Of a stretch of 64,000 bases of DNA, positions 53,350-61,314 are shown piece by piece. Below the pieces are notes generated by a model, which did not search any database, was not told where the DNA came from, and saw nothing but the letters and a program-made list of their open reading frames with translations. Positions within the stretch are counted from its first letter, which is position 1. Each line of letters starts with the position of its first letter. The DNA comes from Pukyongiella litopenaei (GTDB lineage: Bacteria > Pseudomonadota > Alphaproteobacteria > Rhodobacterales > Rhodobacteraceae): assembly GCF_003008555.2 (NCBI RefSeq), contig NZ_CP027665.1, positions 1,426,001 through 1,490,000 of the forward strand, in the 5' to 3' direction. The position numbers were made by a program, and so were the translations under genes.

Positions 53350-55461
53350 TCAGACAGCCAGCGGCAGTGCATCAAAGCGCACACCTGTTGCCGCTTCCAT
53401 GGCGTTGGCAATGGCAGCAACCGTAACGGGGACGCCGATCTCGCCCGCCCCGGCCGGGGAGAGCCCCGGCGTTTCAACGGTTTCGATCTCGATCGGCGGC
53501 AGCGTGCCGTTGCTCTGCATCGGGTAGTCGGCAATCGAGGCGATCATTGCGACCCCCTCTGCGAAGGTCAGCTTTTCACACAGGGCCTGCGACAGGCCCC
53601 AGATCGCACCGCCTTCGACTTGCGCCAGAAGCTGTTTTCGATGCACGATCTGCCCGACGTCGACCGCGATCCACAGATGCGTGACCTCGGTGCCTGTCAC
53701 CTCTGCGACGGTAGCAATCCGGGCCTCGCGGAAGATCATCGCACCCAGCCCAAATGCGCGATCACTGCCGCTCCAACCCGACATCTCGCCCACGCGCGAA
53801 ATGACAGCGCGCAGGCGTGCATCCTCAAGGTGATCAAGCCGCCATTGCAGCGGGTCGAGCCCCGCGTCGCGGGCCAGCCGTTCGATCGTGGTCTCGATCG
53901 CCCAAACGGTATAGCTGGCCGAAACGCCGCGCAGAAATCCGGGTGAGGGCATCGAGACCACTCTGGTCCAGCTGATAGACTGATCCTCACCGATATAGGG
54001 GTGGCTTGCGCCGTCGGTGGCGGTGTTGTCCTCATCACCGTTTGCCCCTTTCATGGACGAGGGCAGATGCGTGGCCAATGTCCCGTCCGAGGCGATCTCG
54101 TGCCGCCACTCTACCAGACGCCCCGCATCGTCCAGCCGGGCGGACAGCCGTTGCACAGCCGCCGGGCGGACCTGCCCACGGATCATCTCGTCCAGTTGCG
54201 GACGGATGACCTGCACCGGCCGGCCGATAGCCTTGGCAATCTCGGCGGCATCGCGCACGACGTCATTCAGCACCCGCCGACCGTAGGAACCGCCCGAGGG
54301 CGTCGCCTGCGTTTCCAACATGAACGGCGCGGTTTTCCAGGTCCGCGCGCCGTAGCGCATATCCAGATCGAGCGACTGCGTTGCGCTGGTGGTCGAGGCC
54401 CCAAGCCCCAGACTGCGCCCCTCGACCGACGCAATCAGCGGCTCCGGCAAGACATGGCTGAGCGTCGGCGAATAGAACATCGCGGCATCGGGCGTTGCGC
54501 TGCGCATCGGAGCGCCACGCACCGCGACAGGCGCGACCTGCGTGTCATCCAGTGCAGCGGCAAGGGCGTTGCGCTCGGTTTCGCTGTCGAAATCCGGGGC
54601 GTCGGACCATGTGATCTCAAGCGCCTTGGCCCCCTTGATCGCGGCCCATGTACTCGACGCAACCACCGCGACGGCGGACTGGTCTTCAAGCTGGTGCACG
54701 TCCGACACGCCAGAGGTCGCCAAAGCAGCCGTGGCATCTAGGGCGACCACGGTGCCGCCCAGATGCGGGCTGCGGCGCAGAACCGCCAAGGACATCCCGC
54801 CGCGCGGTTGATCGGTGCCGAAACGCTTGGCTCCGGTCACGATCTCTAGTGCATCCGGACGCTGCGGGCTTGTCCCCAGAAGGTCAAAGTCTTTGGCCCG
54901 CTTCAGATCGCCTTGGGCAGCGCCGGGCATCCGCAATCGGCCGGCGGCAATAACCTCGGCAAAGCCCCGTGTTTCGCCAGTGGGCACATGGACCACTGCA
55001 TGCGCTTCGGTCTTGCAGTCGCGCGCAGTCCAGCCCTGCCGGCGTGCAGCGGTTTCGATCAGCGCCAGACGCAATTCTGCACCGGCCAGTCGCAGCATAG
55101 GCCAATACCCGAGCGTCGTCTTTGAATCCGCCGTCACCATGCGCCCCGAGAAATCCGGATTGCCGTAACGCGCAGCATCGCGCGGGGCGGGGAGGATGCG
55201 GACACGCTCCATGGACGCGCCGACCTCCTCTGCCAGCACCATGGCAAGGGCAACCGGCGCGCCTTGGCCAATATCCTGCCCCGGGCAGACAAATTCGATG
55301 TCACCGTCGGGCGTGATTGCGACAAACGCATTGATCGCTTGCCCGGTCAGCGGCGTTTCGGCCTGCAAGGCATAGACCGTGGCTCCTGCGGCGACAGCCA
55401 CGGTTGCCGTCCCGCCCAGGGCAAGAAAGGCGCGGCGGGAAAGACGTCTGCGCTCGGTCAT
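53350..55461 (-). CDS. Molybdenum hydroxylase large subunit (IorB-like, xanthine dehydrogenase family)
   Basis: The protein has 703 residues. A Tat signal is present (TERRRLSRRAFLALGG, residues 2-17). Molybdopterin-binding segments include VCPGQDIGQGAPVALAMVLA, AEEVGA, PSGGSYGRRVLND and the C-terminal PAGAGEIGVPVTVAAIANAM, with a candidate catalytic Glu in GAGEIG. The family oxidises aldehydes or N-heterocycles such as isoquinoline. It overlaps the 2Fe-2S subunit gene by four bases. The Tat signal places the complex in the periplasm, with the small subunit carried along. Confidence 0.88.
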   Translation of the reverse strand: MTERRRLSRRAFLALGGTATVAVAAGATVYALQAETPLTGQAINAFVAITPDGDIEFVCPGQDIGQGAPVALAMVLAEEVGASMERVRILPAPRDAARYGNPDFSGRMVTADSKTTLGYWPMLRLAGAELRLALIETAARRQGWTARDCKTEAHAVVHVPTGETRGFAEVIAAGRLRMPGAAQGDLKRAKDFDLLGTSPQRPDALEIVTGAKRFGTDQPRGGMSLAVLRRSPHLGGTVVALDATAALATSGVSDVHQLEDQSAVAVVASSTWAAIKGAKALEITWSDAPDFDSETERNALAAALDDTQVAPVAVRGAPMRSATPDAAMFYSPTLSHVLPEPLIASVEGRSLGLGASTTSATQSLDLDMRYGARTWKTAPFMLETQATPSGGSYGRRVLNDVVRDAAEIAKAIGRPVQVIRPQLDEMIRGQVRPAAVQRLSARLDDAGRLVEWRHEIASDGTLATHLPSSMKGANGDEDNTATDGASHPYIGEDQSISWTRVVSMPSPGFLRGVSASYTVWAIETTIERLARDAGLDPLQWRLDHLEDARLRAVISRVGEMSGWSGSDRAFGLGAMIFREARIATVAEVTGTEVTHLWIAVDVGQIVHRKQLLAQVEGGAIWGLSQALCEKLTFAEGVAMIASIADYPMQSNGTLPPIEIETVETPGLSPAGAGEIGVPVTVAAIANAMEAATGVRFDALPLAV

Positions 55462-55931
55462 TGGCCTGCCTCCTGCGCGATCTCAGCCGCGCGGGCGACC
55501 GCCTCGATGATGCGCGGACCGGCACCGCAGCGGCAGATATTGCCGTCCATGGCGGCCTTTATCTCGCTCAAATCAGGCTTTGGCACCTCGTTCAGAAACC
55601 CGGCGGCCTGCATGATTTGTCCCGGCTGGCACCAGCCACATTGCGCCACCTGACCTTCCAGCCAGGCCTTCTGAACCGGATGCGAGCCGTCTTCGGACAG
55701 ACCTTCAATCGTGGTGATGTCCATCCCTGCCACATCCTCGACAGTCAGTCGGCAGGCGCGGGCCGGGCTGCCGTCAAGATGTACGGTGCAGGCCCCGCAC
55801 AGCCCTTGCAGGCACGAATATTTTGTCCCCGTCAGCCCGAGCGTTTCGCGCAAGACAAAGACGAGAGGCGTGTCGGCATGGGCAAGGTCAAACTCGCGAA
55901 CCCGTCCGTTAATGGAAAGCTGATAGGTCAT
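55458..55931 (-). CDS. Two [2Fe-2S] cluster small subunit (IorA-like)
   Basis: The protein has 157 residues. The plant-type ferredoxin cluster is held by Cys40, Cys45, Cys48 and Cys60, and the second cluster by Cys98, Cys101, Cys133 and Cys135 (CGWCQPGQIM, GNICRCG). All eight ligands are present. It passes electrons from the molybdenum subunit. It is the first gene of the operon and divergent from a TetR regulator. Confidence 0.92.
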   Translation of the reverse strand: MTYQLSINGRVREFDLAHADTPLVFVLRETLGLTGTKYSCLQGLCGACTVHLDGSPARACRLTVEDVAGMDITTIEGLSEDGSHPVQKAWLEGQVAQCGWCQPGQIMQAAGFLNEVPKPDLSEIKAAMDGNICRCGAGPRIIEAVARAAEIAQEAGQ

Positions 55932-55933
55932 TT

Positions 55934-55991
55934 CAATATCCGTAATCAGGTTTACACTTGTTGTCGCACGTAATTACTTGTACGGATATTG
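55934..55991. promoter_or_regulatory. Long-spaced 11-bp inverted repeat between the IorA-like and tetR-type genes
   Basis: CAATATCCGTA (55934-55944) and TACGGATATTG (55981-55991) are perfectly complementary arms separated by 36 bases. Each arm lies next to one of the divergent starts. They may be two half-sites for the TetR regulator or a loop-forming operator pair. A GTAATTAC palindrome lies between them at 55970-55977. Confidence 0.6.
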
Positions 55992-56014
55992 TCCAGAGGG
56001 GAGGGGCCAAACAT

Positions 56015-56626
56015 ATGAAGGAAAGCCGTAGAGCGGATCGCCGCATACAGATCGAAGCGGCAGCGCTGGCGGTCCTCGTCGAAAAAGGCTATGCGGGCAC
56101 GTCGATGCTGGAGGTCGCCAAGCGCGCCAAAGCGTCAAACGAAACGCTGTATCGCTGGTATGGCGAAAAGAACGGACTCTTTGCCGCCATCGTAAAGCGA
56201 AACGCCTCTGCGGGTCTCGATCAGTTGCAAAAGGCCCTGGTCGATGACGGCCCGCTGGATGAAAAGCTGGCGCGTTTCGGCGCGAGCCTGCTGAAAGGTG
56301 CCTTGTCGGACAGCGCAATCGAACTGAACCGAGCCGCCATGGCGGACCCCTCTGGCAAACTTGGCGCGTCGATTGCGAAACACGGGCGGAACACCGTTGT
56401 GCCGATGCTTACATCGTTGCTGAAAGCACAGCGTAGTTTCGGCGCCTTCACCGACGCGTCCGACGCCGCCGAAGCCTTTATCTTCCTCCTGATCGGCGAC
56501 CGGCAGGCACGCCGCGCCATCGGACAGTTGCCGGAACCCGACATGGCGACATGCCAAACCCATGCCAGGATCGCCACGAACCGGTTCTTGTCTTTGTTTG
56601 GTGCGAAAAGCCCAGTGCCCGCGTGA
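56015..56626 (+). CDS. TetR-family transcriptional regulator
   Basis: The protein has 203 residues. The helix-turn-helix (about 8-55) contains AALAVLVEKGYAGTSMLEVA followed by KRAKASNETLYRWYGEKNGL. The C-terminal helices are a TetR_C-type ligand domain with no close group that I can name. GAGGGGAGGGG precedes the ATG. It is divergent from the molybdenum hydroxylase operon and probably represses it. An IS6 remnant begins 20 bases after the stop. Confidence 0.9.
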   Translation: MKESRRADRRIQIEAAALAVLVEKGYAGTSMLEVAKRAKASNETLYRWYGEKNGLFAAIVKRNASAGLDQLQKALVDDGPLDEKLARFGASLLKGALSDSAIELNRAAMADPSGKLGASIAKHGRNTVVPMLTSLLKAQRSFGAFTDASDAAEAFIFLLIGDRQARRAIGQLPEPDMATCQTHARIATNRFLSLFGAKSPVPA

Positions 56627-56645
56627 ACTCGGCAGCCTCATTGAT

Positions 56646-57408
56646 GGGTCTGTTGCATTGACAGGCCTGACGCCGCATCGGCGGGGTAGTTCTTTGTCAT
56701 GCTGAACACCAGAGGTTTGTCCCGGATCAAAGGCTTCCGGTTTCCACGGAGCGCCATCGGGTACGCCGTTTGGGCCTACCACCGCTTCGCTCTGAGCCTG
56801 CGCGACATCGAAGACCTGTTGGCTGAACGCGGGGTTACAGTGTCGTACGAAACGATCCGGGATTGGGTGCTCCGGTTCGGGCACCATTGGCCGCAAAGAT
56901 CCGCCGTGACCGTTCAGCGCCGGCAGACAAATGGCATCTCGATGAAGTCGTTATCCAGATCAAGGGCCGAAGCCACTGGCTTTGGCGGGCCGTCGACGCC
57001 AAGGGCGACGTGCTCGAAATCCTGATCCAGTCCCGACGCAACAAGGCCGCGGCCCGCCGATTTCTCCGCAAACTGATAAAACCTTGGGGCCAACCCCGTG
57101 TGCTGGTGACGGACAAGCTGCGCTCCTAGGGTGCAGCCAAGGCAGAAATCGCCCCCGGGATCGAGCACAGCCAGCACAAGGGTTTGAACAACCGAAGCGA
57201 GGCCTCCCACCGGCAAACACGAAGACGCGAGAAGATCATGGGTCGGTTCAAATCCCCGCGCCAGGCAAAGCAGTTTCTATCCTTGCATGACCAGGCCACC
57301 TGTCTGTTTCGCCCGAAGCGCCACCGCCTGTCCGCTGTCTCATACCGCCACGCGAGGAACGACGCACTCTCGCTGTGGACCGGTTATTCCAACGAATTGA
57401 CTGCGTGA
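56646..57408 (+). pseudogene. IS6-family element with a dead transposase
   Basis: The left end GGGTCTGTTGCATTGAC is at 56646-56662. The transposase starts at 56699 (FPRSAIGYAVWAYHRFALSL, RDIEDLLAERGVTVSYETIR). It shifts frame near 56885, continues DKWHLDEVVIQIKGRSHWLW and RAVDAKGD, meets an in-frame TAG at 57127 where relatives have Tyr (KLRS-stop-GAAK), and then runs GLNNRSEASHRQTRRREKIM and GRFKSPRQAKQFLSLHDQ. A matching right end could not be found, so the element is inactive. Confidence 0.78.
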
Positions 57409-57654
57409 CCTTCGCCGTCACCAATAAATTCAGCCGGACATCAGCAACCTGACAAAGCCTCCAGAACTGCGTTTCGATCCCTTCGCCAAGCGCCACAACC
57501 TGTGCCTCAAGAAAGCGGTTCAGATAGGTGTTGATCAGTGCATCACTGTATTTTGCCCGGATCGCCGCCCATTGGGTAAGACGCCGACAAGCATCACATT
57601 CCTTCGGATATTTTCCTTTCGAGGAAGTTCGCCAGACACCGGCACGCGTGGATT
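57409..57654. other. Gap after the IS6 remnant
   Basis: I see no gene or clear signal in these 246 bases. A right IS6 end was expected near 57410-57440 and is absent or too diverged to read. Confidence 0.3.
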
Positions 57655-57786
57655 ATGTCCAACGCGGTTCGCCTGAGACGTCCGGTTCCCTACCAACACA
57701 AGAGCGGTGCCGTCATCTGGGTCACGCTCGATCAGCAGGCCGCCGACGCCTTGGCCCAAGACGAAACTTTGAAGGCCCTCGTATGA
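57655..57786 (+). CDS. Short open frame coupled to the DUF1156 fragment
   Basis: This is a 43-residue frame ([20 protein letters not shown], ending DETLKALV) whose stop overlaps the DUF1156 start (ATGA). It may be the tail of a gene that preceded DUF1156 in the original anti-phage cluster, or a small gene in its own right. I do not recognise it. Confidence 0.3.
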   Translation: MSNAVRLRRPVPYQHKSGAVIWVTLDQQAADALAQDETLKALV

Positions 57787-57902
57787 CCACCCCCTACAAG
57801 AAGAAACTCATCGAAGTTGCCATCCCGCTCGAGGCGATCAACGCAGCCTCGGCGCGGGAGAAGTCGATCCGGCATGGGCATCCCTCGACGCTGCATCTGT
57901 GG
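57783..57902 (+). pseudogene. DUF1156 anti-phage-associated methyltransferase, 5' fragment
   Basis: Forty codons read [20 protein letters not shown] followed by [20 protein letters not shown]. This is the conserved start of DUF1156 proteins, Zn-ribbon DNA methylases found in anti-phage gene sets. The normal continuation 'WARRPLAAAR' is lost exactly after the Trp codon, where phage sequence in the opposite orientation begins. The remaining gene, normally many hundreds of codons, is gone. Confidence 0.75.
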
Positions 57903-58349
57903 TGACGGCGGCGAGGATCTCGGGGAAATCCGAGGTCGAGTGCAGCGCGCGCGTGGCCACCTCGTCGCGGGAAAGCCCGCGAGTTCTGGCGCCGGCCGTC
58001 TCGAGGCTTTCGCGGGCGAGTTCCATCAGCGTCATGCCGCGGTATTCGCGGGCGGCGTCCTCCAGCGGGAAGAGCGTCGGGCTGTATCGGTGCAGGAGCG
58101 CGTTCGAGATCGCCTCGCGCCGCGTGACCGTGGCGTCGCGCCCGCCGAGCGGGATCGAGACATGGGGGGATGGTCCGGGTCTCGTCCGCCTTGGCCGCGA
58201 CCTGGTCGAGTATCGCCAAAGAGCGCGGCGCGCCTCACCCGGGCGCCGGTCGACCAGATCACCTCGACGCTGCGGGTCTCGGCATCGATGCTGTTCGGCG
58301 CAAGCTCCGCCGACCGGCGGAAGGCCGGCAGGTCTATCGTGCTGTCCAT
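57903..58349 (-). pseudogene. Phage prohead protease/major capsid fusion-protein fragments
   Basis: From the ATG at 58349 the minus strand reads DSTIDLPAFRRSAELAPNSI then DAETRSVEVIWSTGARVRRA, the N-terminus of HK97-type prohead protease/capsid fusion proteins. After a deletion or frameshift it resumes with GGRDATVTRREAISNALLHR, YSPTLFPLEDAAREYRGMTL and LSRDEVATRALHSTSDFPEI from the capsid portion, then stops at the DUF1156 junction. It is a double-truncated prophage relic. Confidence 0.7.
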
Positions 58350-58362
58350 GATTGAATGCTTG

Positions 58363-58602
58363 TCATGCGGCGCCTGCACCGCGGCGCACCAGCTCGTAGC
58401 CGAAACCGCGATGGGTGCGGATTTCCAGATCCTCCGGCAGCGCCTTGCGGATGCGGACCATGTGCACGTCGATGGCGTCCAGGCTGGACTCGCTCAGCCG
58501 GCCGCCATCGGCCCGCCGCTGGATGGTCTCGCGCGAGAGTGGACCTTTCGCATGCATCAGCACCTGCAGGATGCGCGCCGTGGCCGGCTGCAGCGACACC
58601 CG
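58363..58602 (-). pseudogene. Winged-helix DNA-binding protein, C-terminal fragment (prophage type)
   Basis: About 78 codons read PATARILQVLMHAKGPLSRE, RRADGGRLSESSLDAIDVHM and RIRKALPEDLEIRTHRGFGY. This resembles the OmpR-type winged helix ('D-x-H-x-x-R-I-R-K ... I-x-T-x-x-G-x-G-Y'), seen on small phage-region proteins. The N-terminal side is replaced by DUF3489 sequence of the opposite strand near 58602. A start codon cannot be assigned. Confidence 0.5.
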
Positions 58603-58848
58603 AAGGACGCTGCGCCGGAACAGGCCGCTGAAGCTCCGGTGCAGAGACGCAAAAGCACCAAACAGGCGTTGCTCATCGAGATGCTTCGTGCCGAGGGAGG
58701 CGCGACAATCGCCGAGGTCGTCGCCGCCACCGGATGGCAAGCTCACACCGTCCGCGGCGCCATGTCAGGCGCGCTAAAGAAGAAGTTGGGTTTGACGATC
58801 ACCTCCGAGAAGGTCGAAGGCCGCGGCAGGGTTTATCACGTCGATTAA
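58603..58848 (+). pseudogene. DUF3489 domain fragment
   Basis: The translation RRKSTKQALLIEMLRAEGGA, TIAEVVAATGWQAHTVRGAM and SGALKKKLGLTITSEKVEGR-GRVYHVD is a complete DUF3489 helix-turn-helix domain, common beside prophage and conjugative genes. The 5' end is fused to unrelated antisense phage sequence, so no natural start or ribosome site remains. It could be expressed only by read-through. Confidence 0.6.
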
Positions 58849-58876
58849 TTGCAAAATGCACTGCGTGAAGCCTGTT

Positions 58877-58901
58877 CAAGAGGTATGCATCATACCTCTT
58901 G
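58877..58901. promoter_or_regulatory. Operator-like palindrome 1 (25 bp)
   Basis: CAAGAGGTATG and CATACCTCTTG are perfect 11-bp arms around a CAT centre. A near-identical copy follows at 58921-58945, with centres 44 bp apart. Both lie just upstream of a gene with a ribbon-helix-helix-like N-terminus, which suggests autoregulation. Confidence 0.7.
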
Positions 58902-58920
58902 ACGAGTCAGCCCCACTCTG

Positions 58921-58945
58921 CAAGAAGTATGCATCACCCCTCTTG
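58921..58945. promoter_or_regulatory. Operator-like palindrome 2 (25 bp)
   Basis: This copy matches palindrome 1 at 22 of 25 bases; the right arm carries two changes (CACCCCTCTTG) and the left arm one (CAAGAAGTATG). It ends directly at the AAAGG ribosome site (58946-58950) of the next gene, so a bound protein would block the start of that gene. Confidence 0.7.
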
Positions 58946-58956
58946 AAAGGTTGCAG

Positions 58957-59511
58957 ATGGTAGATTCGATTACAGTCCGACTGGATCCCGACATGGCATC
59001 ACGTCTCGGAAGGTTCCTGATTGACAACCCTAGCCTTTCGGCGGCCTCTGTCGCCGTCCGTGCATTGGACAGTTTTCTGCCAACGGTTGCGAAGAACGAG
59101 TCCCAAAAGCCGTCCAAGCCGGGCGGCGAACGGGACGAAGTCTCGGGGCGCGAGGGCTACGAGTTCGGGATGTCCGCTGGTCGGGCCCTTGCAAGTCAGA
59201 TCGGTGAACTTGTGAGCCCTGTAGCAACCGAACTGAAGCTACCCGATGGTCGAAGGGCAACATTGCGCACGGCCAAAGGGCGAAACACACAATGGGGATG
59301 CCTGAATACCCTTCTCGAACGAGTTGATGTGGTCCTTTGTGCCTTCACGCCAGATGGAACAAACTTCGATGTCTGGGAGGTCGATGCGAAGGTTTGGGAA
59401 CGAGAAGCCCGGAATGCATCTCCCGGCCACAAGCTGCACAACAAGCTGACCCTCTTGGGGAAGTCCGGAGTCGAAAAGTTCGGGAAAGTATTTGGAAGCT
59501 TCTCCATCTGA
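58957..59511 (+). CDS. Unrecognised protein: ribbon-helix-helix-like N-terminus plus unknown C-terminal domain
   Basis: The protein has 184 residues. Residues 1-42 (SITVRLDPDMASRLGRFLID, then SLSAASVAVRALDSFLP) look like a ribbon-helix-helix DNA-binding domain: a short beta strand and two helices. A Lys/Pro/Glu linker (43-68) follows. The C-terminal domain (about 69-184) has RTAKGRNTQWGCLNTLLERV, DVVLCAFTPDGTNFDVWEVD and AKVWERE, then SPGHKLHNKLTLLGKSGVEK. The order Glu121...Asp124...Glu141-x-Asp-x-Lys145 is suggestive of a nuclease-like alpha/beta fold, but I cannot confirm it. The ATG at 58957 has AAAGG upstream; a TTG at 58951 is worse. AT content is higher than in neighbours. Twin palindromes upstream suggest self-repression. 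It is intact amid broken genes. Confidence 0.65.
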   Translation: MVDSITVRLDPDMASRLGRFLIDNPSLSAASVAVRALDSFLPTVAKNESQKPSKPGGERDEVSGREGYEFGMSAGRALASQIGELVSPVATELKLPDGRRATLRTAKGRNTQWGCLNTLLERVDVVLCAFTPDGTNFDVWEVDAKVWEREARNASPGHKLHNKLTLLGKSGVEKFGKVFGSFSI

Positions 59512-59523
59512 CGGTTCGGCCGA

Positions 59524-59751
59524 TCAGGCGCCTGAGGCCTTCGCCCGTAAGGCCTCGAAAAGCCGACGCAAAGCGAACGACCGCGCGATGCTCACAACCG
59601 TGAACACCGCCCCCAACTTCAAATTCTGCGCCAGCGTAGAGTGCAGGCCGAAAACAGGGAAAACCAGGATCTGGGTCCCGACGGCGAGGCCATACCCGAC
59701 CGACACGTTGGCGATGGCTTCGACCAACGACATGGTCCGGCTCTGCTTCAT
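59524..59751 (-). CDS. Small membrane protein, DUF7220-like (phage-associated)
   Basis: The protein has 75 residues. It begins MKQSRTMSLVEAIANVSVGY and continues GLAVGTQILVFPVFGLHSTL and FTVVSIARSFALRRLFEALR. Two membrane helices are likely. The family is found on phages and conjugative elements, function unknown. GGAGG precedes the ATG, and the start overlaps the stop of the methyltransferase fragment (ATGA), the usual phage gene order. Confidence 0.7.
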   Translation of the reverse strand: MKQSRTMSLVEAIANVSVGYGLAVGTQILVFPVFGLHSTLAQNLKLGAVFTVVSIARSFALRRLFEALRAKASGA

Positions 59752-60372
59752 AGCTGCGCCTCCGGCAGACATTCCAGAAACGCCGTCACGAACTCCGCCG
59801 CGAGCGGCGGCACGATCGCATTGCCATAGCCCCGCAGGAGCCCCATGCGGCCGGGTATCCCAACAGCCAGCGGGAATGTTCCGGGCTCAACGGGCCGCCA
59901 GCGACCATCGCGGCAGAGGAGCCAGTCCGGATCTCGCCAGACGCCTTCCGTCGGGCCGGTTCCGGCGGGGTCGGCGCCTTCGACCAATCCACCAGCTTCA
60001 CTGTCCTGCGGCTCGCATCGGTGTTGCCGGCCGCGTTGTACTGCTCCGTCGCGGTTGAGCCCGCCATCGCCGTCGGCCAGCCCGTCAGCCAGACCTGCCG
60101 ACCGAGCAGCGCGTTGATCGGAACAACCAGACACTCCGAGCCATCCTTGTAATCCCGCGCCGAGGCCGTTGCCCAGCCTGCCTCGCTCCAACGCGATAGC
60201 CCCGAAGAACAGCCGCTGGCGGATGTGCGGGGCGCCGATGCCCGCAGCCGGCAGATCGGCCGCCGCGACGGCGTAAGATGCCGCTTCCAGCGCATCCGCC
60301 AGAGCGTCGAACCACGCCCAGTCAGTCGCGTCCTCAGCCGCTGCCCGAGCGTTTCCGCCAACCGAAGGTGCC
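59748..60372 (-). pseudogene. Phage-type C5 cytosine DNA methyltransferase, C-terminal fragment
   Basis: The minus-strand frame reads DWAWFDALADALEAASYAVA, AADLPAAGIGAPHIRQRLFF (the motif VIII region with QR), DPDWLLCRDGRWRPVEPGTF and LLRGYGNAIVPPLAAEFVTA (motif X). The catalytic Pro-Cys motif and SAM-binding N-terminus are missing, so it is truncated at about 60372. A second frame of the same DNA (59786-60454) also resembles conserved phage proteins. It is linked by overlap to the DUF7220-like gene. Confidence 0.7.
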
Positions 60373-60454
60373 TTTCGAAGCTATTTTGGTCGGGCAGGAC
60401 AGAAGCGGAGGGCACCTGGGTGGTGAGGCTCACCTGGCCAGTTCTCTTGCCCAA

Positions 60455-61159
60455 TCACCGGTTCCCGCTCTCCAGGCTGACTTCCATCATCTTCGACAGG
60501 TGCACCGGGTTGAAGGTGATCGAGCCATAGGCTTCCCGTGTGATCAGGCCATCACGTTCGAGACCCCGAAAGGCAGGGCCCACGCTGTTGCGTGAAAGAC
60601 CGGCCATCTCGCCGAGTTCCTGTTGCGAGCACGGGATTGAAGTCTCCGCATCATGAAGCATCTCAGGGCCCGCAAGCCGCACCAAAGTGCTGGCAATCTT
60701 GGTCCGCGCGTCTCCCTTAAGCAGTGAGGCTGCATACATCAGCGCATTGTCGAGATGCAACACGGTCAACTGCGCGAGGCGGCGCCACAAGTCCGGGAAT
60801 ACGGTTTCGAGTTCTTCGAGGCGCTGCAGTGAAACAAAGCAAATACGCAGGTCGGTGCGCGCCCGGATTTCAACACGGCGCGGGGAGCCTGTGAGCGCGG
60901 CAGCCTCTCCGACCCACCAACCAGGGCGGGCGATAAATCCGAGCACGGGCGGTTCGTAGCCCGACGCGGTCATGACATCCGCGAAGCCTTCGGAGATACC
61001 GTAGACTCCACCGGGCGGGTCACCCAGGGAGTATAGCCGGTCGCCGCGTGGAACGGCGCGAATCTCGGAAACCTCAATCCAGGCGTGACGGAAGGGTTCG
61101 GGCTGCACCGCCAACCATCCCCTCCGGTGAAAAATCACTCCCGGTTCACCTTGGTTCAT
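60455..61159 (-). CDS. Crp/Fnr-family transcriptional regulator
   Basis: The protein has 234 residues. The cyclic-nucleotide-type beta-barrel (about 30-130) has GDRLYSLGDPPGGVYGISEG and GWWVGEAAALTGSPRRVEIR. The Crp helix-turn-helix is SIPCSQQELGEMAGLSRNSV followed by GPAFRGLERDGLITREAYGS. No N-terminal Cys cluster is seen, so it is not Fnr itself. The cAMP-contact 'RSA' pattern is also absent, so the ligand is unknown. It is divergent from the arylsulfatase gene 155 bp away and may control it. Confidence 0.88.
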   Translation of the reverse strand: MNQGEPGVIFHRRGWLAVQPEPFRHAWIEVSEIRAVPRGDRLYSLGDPPGGVYGISEGFADVMTASGYEPPVLGFIARPGWWVGEAAALTGSPRRVEIRARTDLRICFVSLQRLEELETVFPDLWRRLAQLTVLHLDNALMYAASLLKGDARTKIASTLVRLAGPEMLHDAETSIPCSQQELGEMAGLSRNSVGPAFRGLERDGLITREAYGSITFNPVHLSKMMEVSLESGNR

Positions 61160-61314
61160 TCAAAATCCCCGGAGGCTGCACAATTCTGGGCAAATTATCC
61201 ACAACGGCCATGCTAATCAATGGTTGTAGCGCGGTGTCGACTCCTTTCAGACTTTGACCCGGACGTCCGAAAGGCCCCACGTCAGACAGCGATATTGACG
61301 ACAAAGGTGCTGAA

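Noticed and set aside
56646-57408. A functional IS6 transposase
   Set aside because: It has a frameshift near 56885, a stop codon at 57127 and no readable right end.
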